From CAZGMN01 sp964526905 (GTDB taxonomy: Bacteria > Acidobacteriota > Aminicenantia > Aminicenantales > Aminicenantaceae), in the NCBI GenBank assembly GCA_964526905.1, contig CAZGMN010000226.1:1-5272 (forward strand): a stretch of DNA of 5,272 bases, given 5' to 3'. Under the pieces are notes generated by a model. It was given only the letters and a program-made list of their open reading frames with translations, was not told the origin of the DNA and ran no database searches. Numbering within the stretch: the first letter of the stretch is position 1; each line of letters begins with the position of its first letter. The translations under genes and the position numbers were made by a program. Below are positions 1 to 5,272 of the stretch, in pieces.

Positions 1-2
1 CA

Positions 3-194
3 GAAGATCAGAGCAAGTTTTTCCTCGCCATACTTGAGCTCATTGCCATGAATCACCTACCGACTATCGAAAGCCGAATCAAGCGCCTTGAGAAATGGCT
101 ACTGGCAGGAGTTGCCGCGATAATAGCGGCCATTCTATTTGGCAATCAGCTTTCAATCGAGATGCTGGTTAAATTGATAGGGAAGATGTTCTGA
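3..194 (+). CDS. Small membrane protein, C-terminal part (holin- or XhlA-like layout)
   Basis: An open frame enters from the left edge and ends at the TGA at 192-194, giving 63 visible residues. Residues 22-31 (IESRIKRLEK) are a charged, probably amphipathic helix. Residues 32-47 (WLLAGVAAIIAAILFG) are one clear hydrophobic membrane segment, followed by a short tail. A charged helix before a single membrane span resembles small phage membrane proteins such as holin accessories and XhlA-type proteins. That is a likeness of layout, not a recognised homology. An internal ATG at 48 would give a 48-residue protein that keeps the membrane segment, but it lacks a good Shine-Dalgarno site, so the real start is probably off the window. 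Its stop overlaps the next start by one base (TGATG), which places it in the same operon. Function is unknown. Confidence 0.6.
   Translation, partial: EDQSKFFLAILELIAMNHLPTIESRIKRLEKWLLAGVAAIIAAILFGNQLSIEMLVKLIGKMF
179..183 (+). promoter_or_regulatory. Ribosome binding site for the gene at 194
   Basis: AGGGA lies ten bases before the ATG at 194. It supports that start and sits inside the end of the preceding frame, as expected for coupled translation. Confidence 0.5.
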
Positions 195-382
195 TGGAAA
201 TAGCTTTTGAAGCCTTAATAAAAATGATTACGATAAAAAGTTTAGTGAGCGGAGATAAAGAGGCAGAGATAAGACTAAGGCTTCAAGACAGGGCTGTGGA
301 GGATGAAACGCTCAATGCACTCAATAAACTTCAGCGGGCAGATAAGCAAGTCATGGTTGTAATTATGGATGAAAAGAAATGA
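194..382 (+). CDS. Small phage protein of unknown function, 62 aa
   Basis: I do not recognise a named family. The start is set by the TGATG overlap with the upstream stop and by the AGGGA site at 179-183. The protein is short, soluble and highly charged. Residues 11-30 (MITIKSLVSG then DKEAEIRLRL) look like two beta strands around an SGDK turn. Residues 36-47 (EDETLNALNKLQ) look like a helix, and residues 52-58 (QVMVVIM) like a last strand, so a compact beta-beta-alpha-beta domain is plausible. There is no signal peptide, membrane segment or cysteine. Lying just before the small terminase, and joined to it by an ATGA overlap, it could help in packaging or be a small regulatory protein. The sequence does not decide this. 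The overlaps on both sides make it likely to be a real gene. Confidence 0.7.
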   Translation: MEIAFEALIKMITIKSLVSGDKEAEIRLRLQDRAVEDETLNALNKLQRADKQVMVVIMDEKK

Positions 383-693
383 ATAAGCAGGCAGTTTTAA
401 AAACAGAGAAAAAACAAAAAAGGGGCAATCCTAATCTGCCAAAGCCTGGCCCTGGAAGACCGAAAGGATTGCCGAATAAATTTACGACTTTAAAGCAATC
501 TTTTCTTGAAGTTTTCAATGAACTTGGAGGAACACAAGGACTTTTAGCTTGGGTGAAAGAATCAAAACACAATAAAGCTCTTTTCTATGGTTGGATAACT
601 AAAATGCTTCCTTCAAATATTGATGTAGAGCCTGATGGGGCATTGCAAGCCATATTAGAACGAATTATCACCGACAAGAGGCCAGAGGAATGA
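379..693 (+). CDS. Probable terminase small subunit (GRPKG-motif type)
   Basis: In phages the small terminase binds the packaging-initiation site and loads DNA onto the large subunit. This 104-residue protein sits directly before TerL, its usual place, with ATGA overlaps on both sides. Residues 1-34 are very basic and contain GNPNLPKPGPGRPKG (16-30), followed by LPNK. The GRPKG core resembles an AT-hook and the Lys/Pro-rich start of small phage proteins often annotated as small terminase or DUF5681-like. Residues 35-75 look helical (FTTLKQSFLEVFNELGG, then LLAWVKESKHNKALFYGWI). KMLPSNIDV (75-83) matches the Lys-x-Leu-Pro turn I recall from that group. The last 20 residues form a charged helix. 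I see no standard helix-turn-helix, so the assignment rests on position and motif. GC is low (roughly 33-38% over 481-660). The Shine-Dalgarno site is weak, so coupling to the upstream gene probably matters. Confidence 0.6.
   Translation: MNKQAVLKTEKKQKRGNPNLPKPGPGRPKGLPNKFTTLKQSFLEVFNELGGTQGLLAWVKESKHNKALFYGWITKMLPSNIDVEPDGALQAILERIITDKRPEE
676..681 (+). promoter_or_regulatory. Ribosome binding site for terL
   Basis: AAGAGG lies eight bases before the ATG at 690, inside the end of the small-terminase frame. It supports 690 as the start of the large terminase. A second purine run (AGAGGA, 684-689) touches the ATG and is too close to act. Confidence 0.5.
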
Positions 694-2225
694 ACGGAAC
701 GCAGACATTGAATAAACTGAGAATTCCGCTTTTTTACCATTCTGGCCAGAATAAAGTCTTCTTTGAATCGAGAGCCAAAAAGAAGGTCATCGCCAAAGGC
801 CGGCGGTGGGGACTGACCAATGCTTATGCCAATAGAGCCATTGAATACCTTGCCGACAGCGTATCACCTGGACTCTGGGTCGATACGGTGAATGGCAACA
901 TCGACCGTTATGTCGAGAGATATTTCTATCCCGTCCTGCGGCACATCCCGACGAAATACTGGACATGGAGGCAACAAAAGAAAGAGCTTGAGCTTTTTGG
1001 CAAGAAGCTTGATATGCGAAGCGCGGATCGGCCAGAATTAATTGAAGGTTTCGCTTATAAGTTCATCATGCTCAATGAAGCTGGTATAATCCTGCGCAAT
1101 AAATATCTTTACAATAATACGATTCTGCCGATGACTTTGGATTATAATCCGGACTTGTATATCGGGGGGACGCCCAAAGGCAAGGGATTATTTTTTGAGC
1201 TTTCCATAAAGGCTCAGACTAAAGAATGGATTGATAAAGGCTGGCAATTTTTCCGTTTCACATCTTTTCAGAACCCATATCTGCCGAAAGAAAAAATAGA
1301 TGAATTAGTGAACGAAATCCCAGCCTCGATCCAGAGGCAGGAGATATATGCTGAATTCCTTGAGGACTCATCAACCGTTTTCCGCAATCTTGAAAAGTGT
1401 GCCGTATCAAGAATCGCAGAGCCAGTCAGAGGAGAATATTATGTCGTCGGTTTTGATATCGCAAGGCTTCAGGACTTCACGGTCATTAATGTCCTGAATT
1501 CAAAAGGAGAGCAAGTCTATCATGAGCGTTTCAAAGACCTGGATTGGATTATCCAAAAGCAAAAAATACGAAATGTCTGTCTGAAATATAATAATGCCCA
1601 ATGCTGGATGGACTCAACCGGGGTGGGCGACCCGATATATGAAGACCTGTTGAGAGAGGATTTGAATGTCATCGGATATAAGTTCACGAATGAGACGAAA
1701 AAGCAACTTATCCACGCCCTCATGATGTCGCTTGAGCAGCAGAAAATAAAAATCCTGACAAAAGAGGCGGCACCAGAACAATATAACGAGATGGTGATAT
1801 TTGAATACGAAATGACGCCATCGGGGCTCATCCGCTATCAGGCTCCTGAAGGCTATCACGATGACTGCGTTATGAGCTTGGCGCTTGCCAATTGGGGATT
1901 TGTGAACGGTGCATTTGGGACCGCCGATGTCATCGTTATTGGCGAAACCCAGGCGGACCGAGACTGGGAGCAGGAGATGATAGCCGCACGACAGGCCAGC
2001 CTCGAAACCGAGCAGAAAGAGCCGGAGACTTTGAACGGGATGAGCCGCAGGGAAATCGCACAGAAATATGTCAAACTCATCAGGGAATATGACGGCGATA
2101 TGAATAGAGTGGCCAGAGAGATGGGGCTCGCTTCGCAGGATCTGCGGGTCTGGGTTAACAAGAACCTTGGATATATCAACTCCGCTGGAATGGGCGGAGA
2201 GGATGAGGAATTTATAGAAATATGA
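690..2225 (+). CDS. terL: Terminase large subunit (packaging ATPase and nuclease)
   Basis: TerL docks on the portal, drives DNA into the procapsid by ATP hydrolysis and cuts the concatemer. All motor and nuclease motifs are visible in 511 residues, a normal length. GQ at 19-20 is a likely adenine-recognition motif. The Walker A region is KGRRWGLT (36-43), with the usual Lys replaced by Leu and a Lys displaced to position 36. The Walker B region is FIMLNE (125-130), with Asn for Asp and the catalytic Glu130 kept. GGTPKG (159-164) is the coupling motif. The RNase H-like nuclease has Asp256 (GFDIAR), Asp308 (WMDSTGVGD) and Asp391/392 (GYHDDCVMSLALA). Beyond residue 450 there is an extra tail with a well-formed helix-turn-helix at 471-490, perhaps for DNA recognition. 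The start overlaps the preceding stop (ATGA) and has AAGAGG eight bases upstream. The identification is secure; the role of the tail is inferred. Confidence 0.95.
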   Translation: MNGTQTLNKLRIPLFYHSGQNKVFFESRAKKKVIAKGRRWGLTNAYANRAIEYLADSVSPGLWVDTVNGNIDRYVERYFYPVLRHIPTKYWTWRQQKKELELFGKKLDMRSADRPELIEGFAYKFIMLNEAGIILRNKYLYNNTILPMTLDYNPDLYIGGTPKGKGLFFELSIKAQTKEWIDKGWQFFRFTSFQNPYLPKEKIDELVNEIPASIQRQEIYAEFLEDSSTVFRNLEKCAVSRIAEPVRGEYYVVGFDIARLQDFTVINVLNSKGEQVYHERFKDLDWIIQKQKIRNVCLKYNNAQCWMDSTGVGDPIYEDLLREDLNVIGYKFTNETKKQLIHALMMSLEQQKIKILTKEAAPEQYNEMVIFEYEMTPSGLIRYQAPEGYHDDCVMSLALANWGFVNGAFGTADVIVIGETQADRDWEQEMIAARQASLETEQKEPETLNGMSRREIAQKYVKLIREYDGDMNRVAREMGLASQDLRVWVNKNLGYINSAGMGGEDEEFIEI

Positions 2226-3655
2226 ATATCGTAACAATTGCCGAAAAAGCCGCCAATGCTATAGGCAGGATAAAAGGGCAATATCTTGCTGGCATGGAAA
2301 AGGCGAATCCTTTCTCCACAAGTTGGACCGAGCCGAAACTAACCGATGCCTCAGCATGGATAGATCCACAGTCATGGGGACAAGCATTAATCTCTGGCCG
2401 CAAACCGCAGACCAAACAAGAATTCATCGCCGCCTTTACATCCTGGGTTTATATTTGCGTCAAACATAATGCCCAAGGCGTGGCCTCTGTTCCCTTAAGA
2501 CTATATGTAGCAAAGGAGACGAAAGGCAAGGCGTTTAAAACCATCCAAACCAGGGCAGTCAACAAAGAAAAGATGCGATGGTTATATCGTCATGAGAATC
2601 TCGACCCGTGGCTGACCAAGGCTCAGGAAGTAGAGGAAGTGACTGAGCATCCTTTTCTTGACTTGATGAAAAATGTGAATGATTTCGCAAACCGCCGGGA
2701 CCTCTGGGAATCTACAGTCATGTTTATGGATTTGACTGGCGAAGCCTATTGGTATATTCCGCCTTCCAAACTGGGCGTGCCTTCACAAATCTGGGTAATT
2801 CCTGCCCAGTGGATAAACCCAAAATTCGGAGCTGGCGATAAAATCATCGACCATTACGAATACAAAAGAGGCTCAGCGGAAGCCGATTTCCCGCCAGAGC
2901 AAATAGTCATGTTCATCTATCCCAATCCAAGCAATATTTTCACGGGATTCGCAAGCGTAAGAGGCATAGCCGACGCCGTCTATTTGCAGATGAAGATGAA
3001 TGAATTCGAGGAAAGCCTGATGGAGAATAAGGCAAGGGTGGGTGGGATCATGGTTCCTAAAGGTAGGATGTCGCAACAGGATAGGGAACGAATGGAGCAG
3101 AAATTTGCGCAGAAGTTCGCCGGCACAGGCAAAGCCGGCAAGATTCTCATCCCTAACTTTGAGATGGATTTTATCAGAGATTCAATGACACCAGAGGAAA
3201 TAAATTTCATCGAGGGCAGGCGATTCAATCGGACTGAAACATGTGCTGGTCTGGATGTGCCAGAGGCGATATTTGTGAGCGAAAGCTCAAATAGGGCGGT
3301 AGCCGAAGCGGCAGAATATCAGCACGCAAAATATGGCATCAATCCGAGATGCAAGCGCATCGAGGAGAAGATAAACGAGCGGATTATGCCTCTCTATGAT
3401 GAGAAGTTATTTTGTGCCTTCGACGACGCAGTGCCAGAAAATAGGGAATTGAAGCTTATGGAGCAGGATAAACGGATAAATCGGAGCAAGACAATTAATG
3501 AAATAAGAGCGGAGAATGGAGACGGGCCAATTGAGGGCGGGGATGACATATATGTAGATTCAATGCAGATTCCAGTAGGCTCTACGGCAGTGGCAAAGCA
3601 GGCTGAGGCATTCGCCGAGAAAGTAGCGGAGGCGATTGAGAGGAAATTGGGATGA
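2222..3655 (+). CDS. Portal protein, HK97 family
   Basis: The portal is a ring at one capsid vertex. DNA passes through it, and both the terminase and the connector bind it. The 477 residues follow the HK97-type (Phage_portal) pattern. FTSWVYICVKHNAQGVASVPLRLY (split as FTSWVYICVKHN at 72-83 and AQGVASVPLRLY at 84-95) is the N-terminal helix and strand. HPFLDLMKNVN (143-153) and LTGEAYWYI (171-179) follow, then IWVIPAQWINP (190-200). IVMFIYPNPS (228-237) leads into a long helical stem around FASVRGIADAVYLQMKMN (243-260). FNRTETCAGLDVPEAIF (335-351) is the typical segment ending in the VP turn. The C-terminus is charged and helical. The start is fixed by the ATGA overlap with terL. The nearest purine run, TGAGGA (2204-2209), is twelve bases away, so translation probably depends on coupling. 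A gap-free frame and normal length suggest an intact gene. Confidence 0.92.
   Translation: MNIVTIAEKAANAIGRIKGQYLAGMEKANPFSTSWTEPKLTDASAWIDPQSWGQALISGRKPQTKQEFIAAFTSWVYICVKHNAQGVASVPLRLYVAKETKGKAFKTIQTRAVNKEKMRWLYRHENLDPWLTKAQEVEEVTEHPFLDLMKNVNDFANRRDLWESTVMFMDLTGEAYWYIPPSKLGVPSQIWVIPAQWINPKFGAGDKIIDHYEYKRGSAEADFPPEQIVMFIYPNPSNIFTGFASVRGIADAVYLQMKMNEFEESLMENKARVGGIMVPKGRMSQQDRERMEQKFAQKFAGTGKAGKILIPNFEMDFIRDSMTPEEINFIEGRRFNRTETCAGLDVPEAIFVSESSNRAVAEAAEYQHAKYGINPRCKRIEEKINERIMPLYDEKLFCAFDDAVPENRELKLMEQDKRINRSKTINEIRAENGDGPIEGGDDIYVDSMQIPVGSTAVAKQAEAFAEKVAEAIERKLG
3639..3644 (+). promoter_or_regulatory. Ribosome binding site for the minor head protein gene
   Basis: AGAGGA lies seven bases before the ATG at 3652. 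It decides between this start and a second in-frame ATG at 3682, which has no comparable site. Confidence 0.6.
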
Positions 3656-5272
3656 TTAGCCCAGCACTCTTGACTGACGACATGGCGAGGCGGATCGCTG
3701 ATAGGATTATTCTGTCAAGATTCGGAAAAGCGGTCCGTGAAAAGCTTGTCGATGAGATTAGCGAACAAATAGCCGAAGAGACGAAGCCTTGGCCTCATGC
3801 CGAATTCTTTGAGACTTTATTCAAGGCGCTCGCTCCGCATGAGAAGAAATTCAAGGCGATGATTCAGGCTGTCTGGGAAGATGAGCGGAAAATAATAGAG
3901 GCGAATTTGAAGAAGCTAAAAAAATCCTGGCTGAAGAAAGACGATGCCGAAAAGATAGCGGAATCGGTGCTGTATCCAAAAGCTCAATTTGTCCAGCGGA
4001 TTATAACTGATTCGACCGAGATTTCTGTCGTGCTGATGGAGGAAAGGGCAGAGGCAGAGATAGCGAGGTTCGGTCTGGATGTGGCTTTTGATGCGCAGAA
4101 TCCTGAAGTTCAGCGGTGGCTTGAGAGCTATTATCCCAAACTTTCAGAGAATCTTGAGCAATTGAACATATACGAGCTGAAAAGAGTTCTTGCCGAAGGA
4201 ATAAGGAACGGCGAAAGCATAGACCAATTGAAAAGCAGGGTTTATGAGCTTTACAAAGATTGGGGATTCAGGCGGGCCGAGATGATAGCGAGGAGCGAAA
4301 CATTGAGGGCGTCGAACCGTGGCGCGCTTGAGACATACAGGCAGAGCGGGGTGGTGGAGAAAAAGATTTGGATAACTCACTATGATGGTCGCCAATGTGA
4401 AGATTGTGAAGCAATGGACGGCAAGGTCATTGGATTGGATGAGGCTTTCGACGAGAATGACTACGAGACGGTGGAGACGCCGCCTCTTCATCCTGATTGC
4501 TTATTGCCCAATACGCCTTGTAAACCTGCCGGTGATATTATCGCGGGGTTGAGGGCTTGGTATAACGGGGAGGCCGTTGAGCTTTCTTTCTCCAATGGAA
4601 GTAGGCTTTCCGTTACCAAGAATCATCTTTTCCTTACGCCCTATGGATTCGCCCCTGCGTATCTTCTCTGCGAGGGCGACGATGTAATTTATTGCCCCCA
4701 ATCCCAGAATGGAGAAAAAATAGAGGTTATATTTGAAAATTTGAATAAAGTTAAAAATGCTAAATCATATTTAATAAAATCTAAGCCCGAATTTTTACAT
4801 GGAGACGGCTCAAGCGTTGATAATATTCTTGTTTCTGTGCTGGATAATGATTTTTACTCAAATTGCAACAACGATGAGTTAATTGAACATTTGTCCAAAC
4901 ATGACCCCCAAATCGAAGAGGAATTATATGGTCAAGAGACATCTCAGAAAAAGGGACAGAAAGACCACATAATTGGCAAACGCCATTGTCTCTGGAATAA
5001 ATTTTCTCCCAATCTATTAATTCTCTTGGAACACCTAAAGCAATGGCTCTTTTCTGGTGGAGTTTCTCAAGCAATTTTGCCCGTCTTTTATGATAAGACC
5101 TTTTCTCTATTTCCCTTCTGTGAATTAAAAAATCGACGTTCTTTGTGCGCCTCTCTCGTTCTCTCTGAAGTATTTCCTTCTTGTATTTTGCCCGATAACG
5201 AGCACATCGCTTTCTCGAAAGAAGGCGTTCATGTTCAGGGTTTTTCTTGCGACGGTCTTTCTCATAACAAGC
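3652..5272 (+). CDS. Minor head protein (Mu gpF / SPP1 gp7-like) interrupted by an intein; 3' end off window
   Basis: Proteins of this family enter the procapsid with the portal and help head assembly or DNA entry. The frame begins in an ATGA overlap with the portal stop and is open for 540 codons to the window edge, with no stop. Residues 1-170 are charged and mostly helical. Residues 172-282 carry the Mu F-like domain: RRAEMIARSETLRASNRG (207-224), IWITHYDGRQCEDCEAMDG (239-257) with a CxxC pair at 249 and 252, and PPLHPDC (277-283), the conserved HPxC motif. At Cys283 the domain is broken by a Hint/intein sequence instead of continuing as the usual HPxCRC. Only the N-terminal extein (282 residues) is visible; the C-terminal extein must lie beyond 5272 or in another gene. 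Identification of the head domain is firm. Whether the product splices cannot be told here. A C-terminal toxin fusion, known for some MuF proteins, is less likely given the intein blocks. Confidence 0.88.
   Translation, partial: MISPALLTDDMARRIADRIILSRFGKAVREKLVDEISEQIAEETKPWPHAEFFETLFKALAPHEKKFKAMIQAVWEDERKIIEANLKKLKKSWLKKDDAEKIAESVLYPKAQFVQRIITDSTEISVVLMEERAEAEIARFGLDVAFDAQNPEVQRWLESYYPKLSENLEQLNIYELKRVLAEGIRNGESIDQLKSRVYELYKDWGFRRAEMIARSETLRASNRGALETYRQSGVVEKKIWITHYDGRQCEDCEAMDGKVIGLDEAFDENDYETVETPPLHPDCLLPNTPCKPAGDIIAGLRAWYNGEAVELSFSNGSRLSVTKNHLFLTPYGFAPAYLLCEGDDVIYCPQSQNGEKIEVIFENLNKVKNAKSYLIKSKPEFLHGDGSSVDNILVSVLDNDFYSNCNNDELIEHLSKHDPQIEEELYGQETSQKKGQKDHIIGKRHCLWNKFSPNLLILLEHLKQWLFSGGVSQAILPVFYDKTFSLFPFCELKNRRSLCASLVLSEVFPSCILPDNEHIAFSKEGVHVQGFSCDGLSHNK
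4495..4500 (+). other. Intein insertion point in the HPxC motif
   Basis: The extein ends with Asp282 (GAT, 4495-4497). Cys283 (TGC, 4498-4500) is read as intein residue 1. The site falls inside HPDC, the most conserved motif of the Mu F-like domain. If the intein is followed by a Cys as +1 residue, splicing would restore HPDC exactly. This is inferred, because the downstream junction is not in the window. Confidence 0.65.
4498..5272 (+). mobile_element. Intein (Hint domain), N-terminal half and linker; C-terminal blocks off window
   Basis: An intein cuts itself out of its host protein and joins the flanks. Numbered from Cys1 (TGC at 4498), the start CLLPNTPC (1-8) fits block A, with Thr6 in the usual place. 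WYNGEAVELSFSNG (21-34) is the following strand pair. VTKNHLFLTPYGFAPAYLL (39-57) fits block B, with Thr40 and His43 of the TxxH motif. EGDDV (59-63) closes the N-terminal Hint half. A linker follows with FLHGDG at 99-104, a motif I recall, unchecked, from inteins in phage MuF-type genes. The frame stays open for at least 258 codons. No plus-strand homing endonuclease is present; instead an HNH gene lies on the opposite strand from 4781. Blocks F and G, with the terminal His-Asn, should lie past 5272. GC falls from about 51% in the Hint part (4501-4680) to 26% at 4681-4800. Confidence 0.82.
4781..5272 (-). CDS. HNH homing-type endonuclease encoded antisense inside the intein; 5' end off window
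   Basis: HNH enzymes cut DNA with a beta-beta-alpha-metal site. The minus-strand frame ends at the TAG at 4783-4781 and contains GVCQLCG (CxxC, 4978-4967), SLDHIIPLRFGG with the catalytic Asp-His at 4933-4928, then TNVQL with the Asn at 4891-4889, and THRCCN with a second His/Cys metal pair near 4876-4865. DWEKIYSRDNG just before the core is also typical. The frame has no stop from 4781 to the window edge (164 codons). It has no ATG between the core and the edge. A TTG at 5074 would give 97 residues, but the upstream residues (RKRCARYRAKYKKEI, then REIEKRSYHKRRAK) form the Lys/Arg-rich N-terminal region usual in phage HNH proteins. The true start therefore lies beyond 5272. The whole visible gene is antisense to the open intein frame. 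A role as the intein's mobility nuclease is inferred from position. Confidence 0.88.
   Translation of the reverse strand, partial: ACYEKDRRKKNPEHERLLSRKRCARYRAKYKKEILQRERERRTKNVDFLIHRREIEKRSYHKRRAKLLEKLHQKRAIALGVPRELIDWEKIYSRDNGVCQLCGLSVPFSEMSLDHIIPLRFGGHVWTNVQLTHRCCNLSKNHYPAQKQEYYQRLSRLHVKIRA

Noticed and set aside
363..572. 69-codon minus-strand frame opposite the probable small terminase
   Set aside because: Pro/Phe-rich translation mirrors the Lys/Gly/Pro codons of the plus-strand gene. No motif and no independent support.
1892..2092. 66-codon plus-strand frame inside terL
   Set aside because: Out-of-frame shadow of the terminase C-terminal region, with no ribosome site or recognisable product.
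1614..2237. 207-codon open frame on the minus strand opposite terL
   Set aside because: It lies wholly opposite a strongly supported terminase gene. Its translation is rich in Phe, Leu, His and Ile with no recognisable motif or plausible start context, and two further open frames overlap it on the same strand. It is a shadow.
3116..3145. Two GCCGGC hexamers close together, as a possible hairpin or operator
   Set aside because: They lie inside the portal coding region and are explained by Ala-Gly and similar codons. There is no terminator-like stem with a T-run and no promoter nearby.
4144..4491. 115-codon minus-strand frame opposite the Mu F-like domain
   Set aside because: No family motif. 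It is opposite the conserved CxxC and HPxC coding region and has the composition of an antisense shadow.
4501..4701. 66-codon minus-strand frame just downstream of the HNH gene
   Set aside because: It mirrors the Hint N-terminal blocks on the plus strand, shows no motif of its own, and is not needed to explain the HNH gene.
4498..5272. C-terminal polymorphic toxin fused to the MuF domain
   Set aside because: MuF-toxin fusions exist, but the residues here are intein block A and B motifs starting at the HPxC cysteine. No toxin motif is seen in the remaining frame.

Overview
The window is a DNA-packaging and head-assembly segment of a tailed bacteriophage or prophage. The order is two small genes, a probable small terminase, the large terminase (TerL), an HK97-type portal, and a Mu gpF/SPP1 gp7-type minor head protein. 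The virus has a siphovirus-like head module. Nothing in the sequence identifies the host. Stops and starts fit the ordinary bacterial code, and several genes have purine-rich Shine-Dalgarno sites.

Layout: 3-194 is the C-terminal end of a small membrane protein. 194-382 is a 62-residue protein of unknown function. 379-693 is the probable TerS. 690-2225 is TerL, with ATPase and nuclease domains and a helix-turn-helix tail. 2222-3655 is the portal. A minor head protein starts at 3652 and is still open at the window end. All five junctions are stop/start overlaps (one TGATG, four ATGA), so the set reads as one translationally coupled operon. There is no gene-free stretch and no visible internal promoter or terminator.

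The striking part is the right end. At residue 283 of the minor head protein, the Cys of the conserved HPxC motif is followed by a Hint/intein N-terminal half: Cys1, a TxxH motif, and a GD-V turn. The same plus-strand frame then stays open to the last base. From 4781 to the window end the minus strand encodes a clear HNH endonuclease, which also runs off the window. At least 492 bp therefore appear to encode intein on one strand and HNH nuclease on the other. The HNH codons look chosen to avoid stops in the intein frame: 15 junctions could have made a stop, none does, and about 12 would be expected from the gene's own codon preferences. GC content falls from about 53% to about 26% and then about 40% where this insert begins.

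Likely workings, partly inferred: TerS and TerL bring DNA to the portal and package it, and the minor head protein joins the procapsid after the intein splices out. The antisense HNH would be the mobility enzyme that cuts intein-free alleles. The intein C-terminus (His-Asn and +1 residue) and the HNH start lie outside the window, so splicing competence and homing activity cannot be judged here.
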